DNA of 56,972 bases from Pseudomonas soli (GCF_900110655.1 NZ_FOEQ01000018.1:1-56972); one strand, 5' to 3'. Shown: positions 25,639-34,740, counted from the stretch's first letter. Notes: generated from the sequence alone by a model not told the origin. Made by a program: numbers and translations.

Positions 25639-26574
25639 TCAGCCCGCCCGGTTGGTCACGCCGAACGGGATATGCACCGACGGCACCACCGTGCTGGTCC
25701 TCTTAAGGTGCCCGGACTGGTCATCGAAGAAGATGTGCGGCTTGAGCACCTGCAATACCCTGCGCTTCTCGATGCCGCCCAGGAAAAACGCGTCGTTGGC
25801 CATCACCCCCCAGCTTTTCAGGGTATTGAGCGCCCGCTCGTGTGAAGGCGCGTTGCGCGCGGTGACGATCGACACCCGCAGGCGGTTCTCGTAACTGGGA
25901 TTGGCCAGCTTGTGCTGTTCCTCGGCCGCCTGGATGCGGGCAATGCGCACGAAGAACTCCTTGAGCGGGCCGGGATTGTGCGGCTGGGTGACATTGATCA
26001 CTTCATGGGCGTGGAAACTGCCCAGGCCGCCCGACTGCATCACTGCCTCGGACTCATCGCCGGCCAGCACACCGTCGAAGTCGAAGGCTATGCGCAGATT
26101 GTCGTCGCTTTCATCGTCGTCGAACTTCGAATCCAACACCTGCCCCGCGGGGTAGCCGGCCTTGATCGCGGCGTCCACGTGCTGCTTGTCGGCGGACAGG
26201 AACAACGCGATGTTCAACGCCGGGATGTACTCATACGGCGAACGGCCTTGGGTGAAGATTGCCCGGGTCATGTTCAGGCCGTAGTGACCGATGGTCTTCA
26301 TCACCCGCATTCCGGTGTCCGGGTCGTTCTGCGACAGCAACACCACCTCCACCAGCGGGTCCTCTGGATCACCGCGCAGGTCATTAAGTGCCAGCAGGCG
26401 CTTGATGAAGGGATAGGCGATGCCCTTGCCCAGCGGCACGTCCAGGTGCTGCTCCTGGTACTTGCGGTATTGCGCCTCGCCGTCGCGACGGAACACGGCG
26501 TCCGACTCGCTCAGGTCGAACACGGCGCTGGAAGCGACACCGATGACCAGGCGATCATCCAGTTCGAAGGCCAT
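25639..26574 (-). CDS. 5'-nucleotidase (cytosolic IA-like family, HAD fold)
   Basis: 311 residues. An N-terminal segment (about 10-150) is followed by a HAD-type motif RIAFDFDGVLAGDESE with the two Asp of DxD, and a later KPHIFFDDQ segment. This fits the bacterial 5'-nucleotidase family related to cytosolic 5'-nucleotidase IA, which dephosphorylates nucleoside monophosphates. ATG 26574 (MAFELDDRLV) is chosen because upstream codons are poor coding sequence. Downstream of the MOSC gene by 41 bp on the same strand. Confidence 0.78.
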   Translation of the reverse strand: MAFELDDRLVIGVASSAVFDLSESDAVFRRDGEAQYRKYQEQHLDVPLGKGIAYPFIKRLLALNDLRGDPEDPLVEVVLLSQNDPDTGMRVMKTIGHYGLNMTRAIFTQGRSPYEYIPALNIALFLSADKQHVDAAIKAGYPAGQVLDSKFDDDESDDNLRIAFDFDGVLAGDESEAVMQSGGLGSFHAHEVINVTQPHNPGPLKEFFVRIARIQAAEEQHKLANPSYENRLRVSIVTARNAPSHERALNTLKSWGVMANDAFFLGGIEKRRVLQVLKPHIFFDDQSGHLKRTSTVVPSVHIPFGVTNRAG

Positions 26575-26615
26575 GGGGCATTCCTTGTGTGGGTAAATGT
26601 TGTGCGCAATGCCGT

Positions 26616-27314
26616 TCAGCTTTCGCTGCGGCCTTGCAGGCGTGAAGTCCAGTCCTCGACCTGGCGTTGCTCCAGGCGTTTTTCCAGGGTGCGACGCCAG
26701 TTCGGCACCAGCGGCAGTTCCAGGCATTCACGCAACAGGCCGGGCTCCAGCTGCTTGTCGAACAGCACCGCCGAAAGCCGCGCCACCGACCACTGGCCAT
26801 AGGGCCGCTCGACCAGTTGCAGGGCATCGCCCGCCTGTACCTCGCCCTCCTCCAGCACCCGGTAGTACCAGCCGGTGCGCCCGCTCTGCTGCACCCGCAG
26901 CGCCATCTGCGCCACGTCGAAACGGTCGTTGAGCTTCCAGCACGGCATGCGCCCCTGGGAGACTTCCAGCAACACCGTGCCAACGCGGATACGGTCGCCC
27001 AGGCACACATCGGTCTCGCGCCAGCCGCTGCTGCTGAAGTTCTCGCCGAAGGCACCGGGCCGGGTCAGCAAGGGATGTTCGCCGAGTTCAGCGACCCAGT
27101 CAGGGTAGTGATCGCGGGGATAATGGTGGATGGCCTTCTCAACGCCGCCGTGCACGCGCAGATCGCCCTGCTCGTCACCGACGATACCGAGCAAGGTCAC
27201 CTGCAAGGGGCCCTGGCGGGGTTGCTTGTCGATGGCGCTGAGGGAACCTGGGCGGGTGAATGGCCGGGCGCTGCCGGTGAGCAGGCTGTCCAGGCGCGGA
27301 CTGGGCGAGGTCAT
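26616..27314 (-). CDS. MOSC-domain protein (YiiM-like)
   Basis: 232 residues. The MOSC domain (about 35-165) has VHGGVEKAIHHYPRDHYPDW, PGAFGENF and GRMPCWKLNDRF, the last holding the conserved Cys expected to bind molybdenum cofactor sulfur. YiiM-type proteins reduce N-hydroxylated compounds or detoxify base analogues. The C-terminal 60 residues form the usual helical 3-alpha extension. ATG 27314 is selected by homology of the N-terminus (MTSPSPRLDSLLTG). Confidence 0.85.
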   Translation of the reverse strand: MTSPSPRLDSLLTGSARPFTRPGSLSAIDKQPRQGPLQVTLLGIVGDEQGDLRVHGGVEKAIHHYPRDHYPDWVAELGEHPLLTRPGAFGENFSSSGWRETDVCLGDRIRVGTVLLEVSQGRMPCWKLNDRFDVAQMALRVQQSGRTGWYYRVLEEGEVQAGDALQLVERPYGQWSVARLSAVLFDKQLEPGLLRECLELPLVPNWRRTLEKRLEQRQVEDWTSRLQGRSES

Positions 27315-27398
27315 GCGGCGGGGCTCGTTAGAAGGACCGGGAGAGCTTACACCAGAGCCCATGAGAGGCCCAACCGGCCGATTGCCGGGGCTGGCCTC

Positions 27399-27426
27399 CA
27401 AGCCCGCTCCTGCTGGAGCGGACTTG
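27399..27426. repeat. REP-like palindrome after the small secreted gene
   Basis: CAAGCCCGCTCC (27399-27410) pairs with GGAGCGGACTTG (27415-27426) across 4 nt, one mismatch. It lies 3' of the 27450-27719 gene and 5' of the MOSC gene, where it could terminate the former. Confidence 0.65.
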
Positions 27427-27449
27427 TCCCCGAGAGGTCTCGACAGCGC

Positions 27450-27719
27450 CTACTTGCCCCGCGCCTTGTTGTAGATCGTCTTGGCACGGTCGGCCGAGGC
27501 CTGGCAAGTGGTCATGTCGCCTTTGGCCTGGGCGGCCTTGGCCTGCTCGAGCAGCTTGTGGTAATCGGCGGCCATGCCGCCATGCAAGGCCTGGCCATCG
27601 CTCTTGCTGATGTATTCCAGGTCCTTGATCTTGGCATCGCAGTTGGTGGCCGGGTCATCCTCGGCGTGGGCGGCGAAGCTCAGTACGCAAGTGATCACTA
27701 GCAGTGTCATGGATTTCAT
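27450..27719 (-). CDS. Small periplasmic protein of unknown function
   Basis: 89 residues. Signal peptide MKSMTLLVITCVLSFAAHA is followed by a mature, helical, Lys/Ala-rich domain with two Cys (TNCDAK, TTCQAS) that could pair. GGAG lies before ATG 27719. The pattern (CDAKIKDLEYISK...AADYHKLLEQAKAAQAKGDMTTC) suggests a coiled helical hairpin. I do not recognise the family beyond similarity to small conserved Pseudomonas proteins. Confidence 0.7.
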   Translation of the reverse strand: MKSMTLLVITCVLSFAAHAEDDPATNCDAKIKDLEYISKSDGQALHGGMAADYHKLLEQAKAAQAKGDMTTCQASADRAKTIYNKARGK

Positions 27720-27820
27720 GGAGTGTTCTCCTGGGAAACAACCTGACTGCCGGAACATCCGCCGGCCAGTTGGCCGACGCAGCACAGAGCATAGTCCGCC
27801 AAGGTCGCCGCCACAGGGCT

Positions 27821-28144
27821 TCAGCCCAACGGTAGACCCACCTCGGCCACCAGGAAGTCGATGAACACGCGGACGTTAAGCGGCATGTGCCGGGCCTGGG
27901 GATACACCAGCATGAACGGCCGCGACGTGCCGCCATATCCGGCCAGCACCTCCACCAGCTCGCCGCTGTCCAGGGCGTCCTGCACGGTGAACCGGTAGGC
28001 CTGCATCAGGCGGCCGCCGTGACGCACCAGGGTGGTGGTGGCGAGAAAGTCGCCCAGGCAGGTAAAGGCACCCTGGGCTTCCAGCTCGCCCGTCGCTGGC
28101 GCGACGGTGACGGTGCTGCGCCAGCGCGAACGTCGCTGAAACCA
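27821..28144 (-). pseudogene. Decayed LysR-family regulator, C-terminal remnant
   Basis: About 107 codons read to a stop at 27821. The end (LMQAYRFTVQDALDSGELVEVLAGYGG...PQARHMPLNVRVFIDFLVAE) is the typical C-terminus of a LysR effector domain. Upstream the frame meets a stop at 28145-28147, and no HTH domain is present in the next 150 bp, which are occupied by a long inverted repeat. The 5' two-thirds of the gene are therefore gone. A GTG at 28027 could start a 68-residue fragment but would not encode a working regulator. Confidence 0.75.
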
Positions 28145-28198
28145 TCACGGGCGAAAGGGTAATGTCTGTCAGTTCGCGTCACTGGGGCTGCTACGCAA

Positions 28199-28286
28199 CC
28201 CATCGCCGGCAAGCCGGCTCCCACAGGTACAGCGCAGAGCTCACGAATTGCGCGACCCCTGTGGGAGCCGGCTTGCCGGCGATGGG
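28199..28286. repeat. REPIN: 29-bp perfect inverted repeat
   Basis: Arms 28199-28227 and 28258-28286 are exact inverse complements (29 of 29) separated by 30 nt. Each arm is a Pseudomonas REP (ATCGCCGGCAAGCCGGCTCC core). It lies between the LysR remnant and the 3' end of the aminotransferase gene. Confidence 0.9.
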
Positions 28287-28295
28287 CCCCGGGTT

Positions 28296-29687
28296 TCAGC
28301 CGCGGCCCACCGATCGCGCCACACGGTCCACCGCGATACGCGTCTTTTCCACCAGTTCGTCCAGCTCGCCACGGCTGGCCACCAGGGCCGGGGCCATGAT
28401 CATTCGCCCCAAAGTGGAGCGGATGATCACTCCTTCCTCGAAACCAAAGGTGCGGCACTGCCAGGCCAGGTCGTTCTCGTTGGCGAAGCGCTTGCGCGTG
28501 GCCTTGTCCTCGGCGAACTGTAAGGCTGCCACCAGGCCGGTGCCCTGTACTTCACCGATCAACGGGTGATCGGCGAACACCTCGCGCAGGATACGCTGCA
28601 GGTACGGGCCGGTGTCGTCCTTGACCCGGCGCACGATACCCTCGTCGCGCAGGGCCTTGAGGTTGGCGATGGCCACCGCCGCCGCCACCGGGTGGCCGGA
28701 ATAGGTCAGGCCGTGGGCGAACACCCCGCCCCGCTCCACCAAAGCCTCGGCGATACGCTTGCTCAGCACCAAACCGCCCATGGGCACGTAGCCGCTGGTC
28801 AGGCCCTTGGCGATGGACAGGGTATCCGGCTCGAAGCCGAAGTGCTGGTGGGCGAACCATTCGCCGGTGCGGCCGAACCCACCGATAACCTCGTCGGCGC
28901 ACAGCAGCACGTCGTACTGGCGGCAGATGCGCTGGATCTCCGGCCAGTAGCTCTCGGGCGGGAAAATCATGCCGCCGGCGCCCTGGAACGGCTCGGCGAT
29001 GAAACCTGCGACATTCTCGGCGCCCAGTTCGAGGATCTTCTCTTCCAGTTGCAAGGCGCAACGGCGGCCGAATTCCGCCGGAGTCAGCTCGCCACCGGCG
29101 GCGAACCAGTACGGTTCATCGATATGCGCCACATCCGGGATCAACCCGCCCATCTCGTGCATGAACTTCATGCCGCCCAGCGCCGTGGCCGCCAGGGTCG
29201 AGCCGTGGTAGCCGTTCCAGCGGCCGATCATGATCTTCTTGCGCGGCTGGCCGACCACCTGCCAGTAGCGACGCACGGTGCGAATCAGCACCTCGTTGGC
29301 CTCGGAGCCGGAGTTGGTGTAGATGGCGTGGCTGTAGTGGCCGGGCAGCAGGCTGAACAGCAGCTCGGACAGCTCGATCACCGCTGGGTGGGTGGTGTGG
29401 AAGAACATGTTGTAGTACGGCAGCTGGTCCATCTGTGCGGCGGCGGCGGCGGTCAGGTCCTTGCGGCCATAGCCGAGCTGGGTGCACCACAGGCCGGACA
29501 TGCCGTCCAGGTAGCGGCGGCCGTCGTTGTCCCACAGGTACAGGCCCTCGCCGCGAATGATGACCCTTGGTCCCTCGGCGTTGAGCGCCTTCTGGTCGAG
29601 GAAGGCGTGGATGTGGTGGGCGGCGTCGCCAGCCTGGTAGTCGCGGGTATCGCGTTTGCCGGTCGTCGGGGTGATGGGTGCGTTCAT
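28296..29687 (-). CDS. Class III omega-aminotransferase (polyamine/beta-alanine:pyruvate type)
   Basis: 463 residues, PLP-dependent. The PLP Lys294 is in LSIAKGLTSGY, with the aspartate that contacts the ring in LLCADEVIGGFGRTGEWF. NSGSEANEVLIR and GRWNGYHGST are also conserved. The family (SpuC-like) moves an amino group from putrescine, other diamines or omega-amino acids to pyruvate. The aldehyde product would be oxidised by the adjacent dehydrogenase gene 22 bp upstream. The ATG overlaps a possible Hfq/Crc motif (29687-29694). The exact amine is not deducible. Confidence 0.9.
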   Translation of the reverse strand: MNAPITPTTGKRDTRDYQAGDAAHHIHAFLDQKALNAEGPRVIIRGEGLYLWDNDGRRYLDGMSGLWCTQLGYGRKDLTAAAAAQMDQLPYYNMFFHTTHPAVIELSELLFSLLPGHYSHAIYTNSGSEANEVLIRTVRRYWQVVGQPRKKIMIGRWNGYHGSTLAATALGGMKFMHEMGGLIPDVAHIDEPYWFAAGGELTPAEFGRRCALQLEEKILELGAENVAGFIAEPFQGAGGMIFPPESYWPEIQRICRQYDVLLCADEVIGGFGRTGEWFAHQHFGFEPDTLSIAKGLTSGYVPMGGLVLSKRIAEALVERGGVFAHGLTYSGHPVAAAVAIANLKALRDEGIVRRVKDDTGPYLQRILREVFADHPLIGEVQGTGLVAALQFAEDKATRKRFANENDLAWQCRTFGFEEGVIIRSTLGRMIMAPALVASRGELDELVEKTRIAVDRVARSVGRG

Positions 29688-29694
29688 TGTTGTT
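29687..29694 (-). promoter_or_regulatory. Possible Hfq/Crc site overlapping the aminotransferase start (AACAACAA)
   Basis: On the minus strand GGAGAACAACAATG places AACAACAA between the ribosome site and the first base of the ATG. A protein bound there would block initiation. Confidence 0.45.
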
Positions 29695-29709
29695 CTCCTC
29701 GGGTGAATG

Positions 29710-31200
29710 TCAGCGCAGCTGGATCCAGGTGGTCTTGAGCTGGGTGTACTTGTCGAACGAATGCAACGAGAGGTCGCGGCCGAAACCGGACTGGCGCCCG
29801 CCGCCGAAGGGCACGGTCACGTCCAGGGCGTCGACGGTGTTGACCGACACCGTGCCGGCCCTGAGCCGCCTGGCCACGCGGTGGGCGCGGTTGAGATCGT
29901 CGCTCCACACCGACGCGGCCAGGCCATAGACGCTGTCGTTGGCAAGGGCGATGGCCTCTTCCTCATCGTCAAAGGCGCTGACCGCCAGCACCGGGCCGAA
30001 GATTTCGTCGCGGGCCAGGGCCATGTCCTGGCGTACGTCGCTGAAGATCGTCGGCGTGATGAAGTTGCGCGAGCCGTTCACGCTCAGGCGCTCGCCGCCG
30101 CAGCGCAGACGCGCGCCCTGCTCCCGGGCCTGGCCGATGGCGGCCTCGACTCGCGCGGTCTGCGTGGCATCGACGATGGCGCCGGCACGGCTGGCCGGGT
30201 CCAGCGGGTCGCCCGGTAGCCATTCGCGGGCCTGGCGCAGCAGACGCTCGACGAATTCGTCGTGGATCGAGCGCTGCACATACAGCCGCGAATTGGCCGA
30301 GCACACCTCGCCCTGGTTGAAGAAGATGCCGAACGCGGCCTTCTGCGCCGCCAGGTCGAGGTCGCGGCAGTCGTCGAACACCAGGTTCGGGCTCTTGCCG
30401 CCGCATTCGAGCCACACCTGCTTGAGGTTCGACTGCGCCGAATACTGCATGAAGTACTTGCCCACCTGGGTGGAGCCGGTGAACACCAGGCAGTCCACGT
30501 CCGGGTGCAGGCCCAAAGCCCGGCCAGCGGTTTCGCCCAGGCCCGGTACCACGTTGAGCACCCCCTCCGGCAACCCGGCCTCCAGGGCCAGCTCGGCCAG
30601 GCGCAGGGCCGAGAACGGCGACTGCTCGGCGGGCTTGAGCACCACGCTGTTACCTGCGGCGAGCGCCGGGGCGACCTTCCAGGCGGCCATGTCCAGCGGG
30701 AAGTTCCACGGCACCACCGCACCGACCACGCCCAACGCCTCGCGGCTGATCATCGCCACCGCGCTGGCGGCGGTCGGCGCGACCTGGTCATAGAGCTTGT
30801 CCAGCGCCTCGCCATACCAGGCGAACACCTGGGCCGCGCCGGGCACATCGATGCTGTAGGCATCCATCACCGGCTTGCCCATGTTCAGCGAGTCGAGCAG
30901 CGCCAGTTCCTCGCGGTGGGCCAGCATCAACTCGGCCAGGCGCAGCAGCACGCGCTTGCGCTCGGCCGGCGCCATGCGCGCCCAGGGTCCATGCTCGAAG
31001 GCACGGCGGGCGGCGCGCACCGCCTGGTCGATCTCGCTGTCGGCGCAGGCGGCGACCTGGGCCAGGCACTGCTCGGTCGCCGGGTTGATGGCGGCGAAGG
31101 TGGCGCCGTCGCGGGCCACCACCGGGCGTCCGTCGATCAACGCGGTGGTGATGAAGCTTTGCCGCGCGGCGCGCTGCAGCCAATCGCTTTTCGTATGCAC
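29710..31200 (-). CDS. NAD(P)-dependent aldehyde dehydrogenase (KauB/PuuC-like)
   Basis: 496 residues from GTG 31200, chosen because GGAGGGGAG lies 7 nt before it and the length then matches the 4-guanidinobutyraldehyde/gamma-aminobutyraldehyde dehydrogenases. The catalytic Glu is in WLECGGKSP and Cys in FFNQGEVCSANSRLY; the cofactor segment is GVVGAVVPWNFPLDMAAWK. It probably oxidises the aldehyde made by the aminotransferase to an omega-amino acid. It is first in the two-gene unit, downstream of the LuxR-type gene by 66 bp. Confidence 0.88.
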   Translation of the reverse strand: MHTKSDWLQRAARQSFITTALIDGRPVVARDGATFAAINPATEQCLAQVAACADSEIDQAVRAARRAFEHGPWARMAPAERKRVLLRLAELMLAHREELALLDSLNMGKPVMDAYSIDVPGAAQVFAWYGEALDKLYDQVAPTAASAVAMISREALGVVGAVVPWNFPLDMAAWKVAPALAAGNSVVLKPAEQSPFSALRLAELALEAGLPEGVLNVVPGLGETAGRALGLHPDVDCLVFTGSTQVGKYFMQYSAQSNLKQVWLECGGKSPNLVFDDCRDLDLAAQKAAFGIFFNQGEVCSANSRLYVQRSIHDEFVERLLRQAREWLPGDPLDPASRAGAIVDATQTARVEAAIGQAREQGARLRCGGERLSVNGSRNFITPTIFSDVRQDMALARDEIFGPVLAVSAFDDEEEAIALANDSVYGLAASVWSDDLNRAHRVARRLRAGTVSVNTVDALDVTVPFGGGRQSGFGRDLSLHSFDKYTQLKTTWIQLR

Positions 31201-31266
31201 GCAGGTCTCCCCTCCGGCCACACGCGGGCCGGTGATTGTCGTTGTCTGGATGAGGTGAAGCGGTGG

Positions 31267-32115
31267 TCAGCGCCGTCGCAGGTAGCGTTCCAGCGGGTCC
31301 TTGCTCAAGCCTTCCTGGGCCTGGGTCAGCGAGGCGATGAACAGCGAGAACAGCTCGGCCTGGGTGGCGATATCGAGCTTGGCGTAGAGGTTCTTGCGGT
31401 GGGTCTTGACCGTGTCTTCGCTGATGCCCAGGCGCTCGGCCAGCGAACGCGTGGAATGGCCGCGCAGCAGGTACTGGGCAATATGGCACTCACGCTCGGT
31501 GAGCAAGGACGAGCCGAAGTTGTTCAGCGCGGCGTTGATCTGCCGCCCCAGCGCGCTTTCGAAGCGCCCGCCCAGGGCGTCGGCATCCAGCTGCCCCCAG
31601 TGGCGGCGCACCACCGCCACCACCCAGGCGGCGACGCACTTGAGCTCGGCCACCTGGCGACTGCCCAGGCGTCGGGTACTGCCCAGGGCCACTGCGATGG
31701 TCAGTTGGGCGTCCAGCGGCACCAGGTAGTTGAGTTCGTCCTCCAGGTGCGCGTGCTGGTAGAACGAGGTGTAGTACTCGCTGCGCTTGAAGTGGTCGGG
31801 GGCGACATCGCTCAGGCGATAGCAACCGGCGGGCACTCCGTCCATGCAGGCGCGGTAGAACGGGCACAACAGGTAGTAGCCTTCGAGGTACTTCTGCACG
31901 TTGCCCTCGGGCAGCCAGGGCCCCTCGTCGTCCTTGGCGAACAGCGCCGACGGCAGGCCCTTGCGCGGATACAGGAACACGGTGATGGCCTGGCACGCTG
32001 CCAGCTGGTTGAGCGCGGCGAACAGTGCCTCGACGAAGCCTGGGGTGCCGATGGCGTCGACCACACGGGCCATCTGCGCATACCAGTCGGGCGAATTCAG
32101 CTGGGCATTGCTCAT
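31267..32115 (-). CDS. LuxR-type (GerE HTH) transcriptional regulator
   Basis: 282 residues. The C-terminal HTH (about 215-270) reads LTERECHIAQYLLRGHSTRSLAERLGISEDTVKTHRKNLYAKL. The N-terminal 200 residues have no response-regulator receiver; they resemble GAF/autoinducer-like sensory folds of solo LuxR regulators. ATG 32115 (MSNAQLNSPDW) is chosen over an upstream in-frame ATG lacking support. It is upstream of and co-oriented with the dehydrogenase/aminotransferase pair and is likely to control it. Effector unknown. Confidence 0.82.
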   Translation of the reverse strand: MSNAQLNSPDWYAQMARVVDAIGTPGFVEALFAALNQLAACQAITVFLYPRKGLPSALFAKDDEGPWLPEGNVQKYLEGYYLLCPFYRACMDGVPAGCYRLSDVAPDHFKRSEYYTSFYQHAHLEDELNYLVPLDAQLTIAVALGSTRRLGSRQVAELKCVAAWVVAVVRRHWGQLDADALGGRFESALGRQINAALNNFGSSLLTERECHIAQYLLRGHSTRSLAERLGISEDTVKTHRKNLYAKLDIATQAELFSLFIASLTQAQEGLSKDPLERYLRRR

Positions 32116-32212
32116 TATTGTCTTCCCCGCCAGGGTGAGTGCTGGCCGGGATTGTTTCATGGGGGGACGGAGGCGGCTATCACCCTTCGGGGTGAGAGGC
32201 GACCGTCGTTCA

Positions 32213-32256
32213 ACCTGTAGCGACGCCATCGCGTGGCAAGCTCCGCTCCTACAGGT
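32213..32256. repeat. REP-like palindrome in the LuxR/hydrolase intergenic region
   Basis: ACCTGTAG (32213-32220) and CTACAGGT (32249-32256) flank a degenerate REP core. The 318-bp divergent gap (32116-32433) otherwise holds only the two promoters and a Hfq/Crc-like motif. Confidence 0.55.
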
Positions 32257-32410
32257 AACCGGTAGTTGCTACAGTGGCTGCCTCGACCAAGAGCGCGCGT
32301 GACGACAAAAATGCACGGCAGCCCTGCAGATTTGCCAATTGTGCAAGGTAAATTTGCATGACAGGATCGACCGATCCGCTCGCGCACTCCAGGACTTCAC
32401 TTGGAAAATC

Positions 32411-32418
32411 AATAACAA
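32411..32418 (+). promoter_or_regulatory. Possible Hfq/Crc site before the hydrolase gene (AATAACAA)
   Basis: Fits AAnAAnAA, immediately upstream of the CAGGGAG ribosome site of the gene starting at 32434. Confidence 0.4.
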
Positions 32419-32433
32419 AGCAGGGAGACCGCG

Positions 32434-33504
32434 ATGACCGCGCACGCTCAATCCTCGGCAACGGATCAGGTACTGGCCGAGGTCCGCAACCACATTGGCC
32501 ACCTCACCCTCAACCGTCCCGCCGGCCTCAACGCCCTGACCCTGGACATGGTGCGCAGCCTGCAGCATCACCTCGACCAATGGGCGCAGGATCCGCAGGT
32601 GCAGGCCGTGATGCTGCGTGGCGAGGGCCCCAAGGGTTTCTGCGCCGGCGGCGACATCCGCTCGCTGCACGACAGCTTCAAGGCCGGCGAAAAACTGCAC
32701 GAGGAGTTCTTCGTCGAGGAGTATGCCCTGGACCTGTGCCTGCACCGCTACCGCAAGCCGGTGCTGGTATTGATGGACGGCTTCACCCTCGGCGGCGGCA
32801 TGGGCCTGGCCCAGGGCTGCGACCTGCGCATCGTCACCGAGCGCAGCCGCCTGGGAATGCCGGAGGTGGGTATCGGCTACTTCCCGGACGTCGGCGGCAG
32901 CTACTTCCTGTCCCGCGTGCCCGGCGAGCTGGGCATCTACCTGGGTGTCAGCGGCACGCAAATCAAGGCCGCCGACGCCCTGTACTGCGGCCTCGCCGAC
33001 TGGTACCTGGACAGCGCCAGGCTGGCCGCGCTGGATGACGGCCTGGACCGCCTGGTGTTCGGCGAGCACCCGCTCAAGGACCTGCAGGGCCTGCTGGCCA
33101 AGCTCGGCACCCAGGTGCTCGAAGACGCCCCGCTGGCGCGCCTGCGCCCGGTGATTGACCACTTCTTCGCCCTGCCCGACTTGCCCAGCATCATCGAACA
33201 GCTGCGCGCCGTGACCATCGGCGACAGCCACCCGTGGGCGCTGGAGACTGCCGCCCTGCTGGAAACCCGCTCGCCGCTGGCCATGGCCGTGACCCTGGAG
33301 CTGCTGCGCCGTGGCCGCCACCTGAGCCTGGAAGACTGTTTCGCCATGGAACTGCACATCGACCGCCAGTGGTTCGAGTACGGCGACATCATCGAGGGCG
33401 TGCGCGCCCTGATCATCGACAAGGACAAGCAGCCGCGCTGGAACCCGCCGACCCTGGGCGAACTCACCGCGCAGCGCGTCGACCAATTCTTCGAAGGCCT
33501 GTGA
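32434..33504 (+). CDS. 3-hydroxyisobutyryl-CoA hydrolase / enoyl-CoA hydratase family
   Basis: 356 residues, crotonase fold. GFCAGGDIRSLHD forms the first oxyanion-hole part and TLGGGMGLAQGCDLRIVTE the second; MPEVGIGYFPDVGGSYFLSRVPG holds the catalytic Glu/Asp region. The length and C-terminal extension fit the HIBCH branch, which frees 3-hydroxyisobutyrate in valine breakdown, rather than short hydratases. It lies 16 bp before an acyl-CoA dehydrogenase gene, a pairing seen in valine/isobutyrate catabolism. Confidence 0.86.
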   Translation: MTAHAQSSATDQVLAEVRNHIGHLTLNRPAGLNALTLDMVRSLQHHLDQWAQDPQVQAVMLRGEGPKGFCAGGDIRSLHDSFKAGEKLHEEFFVEEYALDLCLHRYRKPVLVLMDGFTLGGGMGLAQGCDLRIVTERSRLGMPEVGIGYFPDVGGSYFLSRVPGELGIYLGVSGTQIKAADALYCGLADWYLDSARLAALDDGLDRLVFGEHPLKDLQGLLAKLGTQVLEDAPLARLRPVIDHFFALPDLPSIIEQLRAVTIGDSHPWALETAALLETRSPLAMAVTLELLRRGRHLSLEDCFAMELHIDRQWFEYGDIIEGVRALIIDKDKQPRWNPPTLGELTAQRVDQFFEGL

Positions 33505-33520
33505 GCCCGGGAGTACACAG

Positions 33521-34672
33521 ATGCAAGACCTGGAACTGAGCGAAGAACAGATCATGATCCGCGACATGGCGCGCGATTTCGCCCGCGGCGAGATCGCCCC
33601 CCATGCCCAAGCCTGGGAGAAAGCCGCCTGGATCGATGACGACGTGGTACGCAAGATGGGCGAGCTGGGCCTGCTCGGCATGGTGGTGCCGGAGGACTTC
33701 GGCGGCAGCTACACCGACTACGTCGCCTATGCCCTGGCAGTCGAGGAGATCGCCGCCGGCGACGGCGCCATCGGGGCGCTGATGAGCATCCACAACTCGG
33801 TGGGCTGTGGCCCGTTGCTGGCCTACGGCACGCCCGAACAACAGCAGGCCTGGCTGCCGCCACTGGCCAGCGGCGAGGTGATCGGCTGCTTCTGCCTGAC
33901 CGAGCCCCAGGCCGGCTCCGAGGCCCACAACCTGCGCACCCGCGCCGAACTGGTCGATGGCCAGTGGGTGATCAATGGCGCCAAGCAGTTCGTCAGCAAT
34001 GCCCGCCGCGCCAAGCTGGCCATCGTCTTCGCCGTGACCGACCCGGAGCTGGGCAAGAAAGGCCTCTCGGCGTTCCTGGTGCCCACCGACAACCCTGGGT
34101 TCAAGGTCGACCGCAGCGAACACAAGATGGGCATCCGCGCCTCCGACACCTGCGCGGTGACCCTGGACAACTGCCGCATCCCGGCCGCCAACCTGCTCGG
34201 CGAACGCGGCAAGGGCCTGGCCATCGCCCTGTCCAACCTCGAAGGCGGGCGCATCGGCATCGCCGCCCAGGCCCTGGGTATCGCCCGCGCAGCCTTCGAG
34301 GCGGCACTGACCTACTCCCGCGAGCGCATCCAGTTCGGCAAGCCGATCAACGAGCACCAGAGCATCGCCAACCTGCTGGCCGACATGCAGGTGCAGATCA
34401 ACGCCAGCCGCCTGCTGATCCTGCACGCCGCGCGTCTGCGCAGCGCGGGCAAGCCTTGCCTGTCGGAGGCCTCCCAGGCCAAGCTGTTCGCCTCCGAGAT
34501 GGCCGAGCGGGTCTGCTCGATGGCGATCCAGGTGCATGGCGGCTACGGCTACCTCGAAGACTACCCGGTGGAGAAGTACTATCGGGATGCGCGGATCACC
34601 CAGATATACGAGGGGTCCAGCGAGATCCAGCGCATGCTGATCGCCCGTGAACTGAAGCATTATCCGATCTGA
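33521..34672 (+). CDS. Acyl-CoA dehydrogenase (isobutyryl/short branched-chain type)
   Basis: 383 residues with the three-domain acyl-CoA dehydrogenase layout. CFCLTEPQAGSEAHNL binds FAD and substrate, and the catalytic Glu is expected near residue 364 in ITQIYEGSSEIQRML. It introduces the alpha,beta double bond into a short acyl-CoA and feeds electrons to ETF. With the preceding hydrolase gene this suggests isobutyryl-CoA or a similar branched acyl-CoA, but specificity cannot be read from the sequence alone. Confidence 0.88.
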   Translation: MQDLELSEEQIMIRDMARDFARGEIAPHAQAWEKAAWIDDDVVRKMGELGLLGMVVPEDFGGSYTDYVAYALAVEEIAAGDGAIGALMSIHNSVGCGPLLAYGTPEQQQAWLPPLASGEVIGCFCLTEPQAGSEAHNLRTRAELVDGQWVINGAKQFVSNARRAKLAIVFAVTDPELGKKGLSAFLVPTDNPGFKVDRSEHKMGIRASDTCAVTLDNCRIPAANLLGERGKGLAIALSNLEGGRIGIAAQALGIARAAFEAALTYSRERIQFGKPINEHQSIANLLADMQVQINASRLLILHAARLRSAGKPCLSEASQAKLFASEMAERVCSMAIQVHGGYGYLEDYPVEKYYRDARITQIYEGSSEIQRMLIARELKHYPI

Positions 34673-34680
34673 CGTACCCA

Positions 34681-34725
34681 TCGTCGGTCAAGCCCGCTCC
34701 ACGGTGGAGCAGGCTTGACCGACGA
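34681..34725. terminator. Long hairpin after the acyl-CoA dehydrogenase gene
   Basis: The 14-bp arms TCGTCGGTCAAGCC (34681-34694) and GGCTTGACCGACGA (34712-34725) pair perfectly, with an inner GCTCC-ACGGT-GGAGC stem. It starts 8 bp after the stop. It is a likely terminator, with REP-like sequence. Confidence 0.75.
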
Positions 34726-34740
34726 TGAATGATTCAATCC

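Noticed and set aside
27821..28027. A 68-codon gene from GTG 28027
   Set aside because: It is the C-terminal tail of a LysR effector domain whose frame extends upstream; it is better described as a pseudogene remnant.
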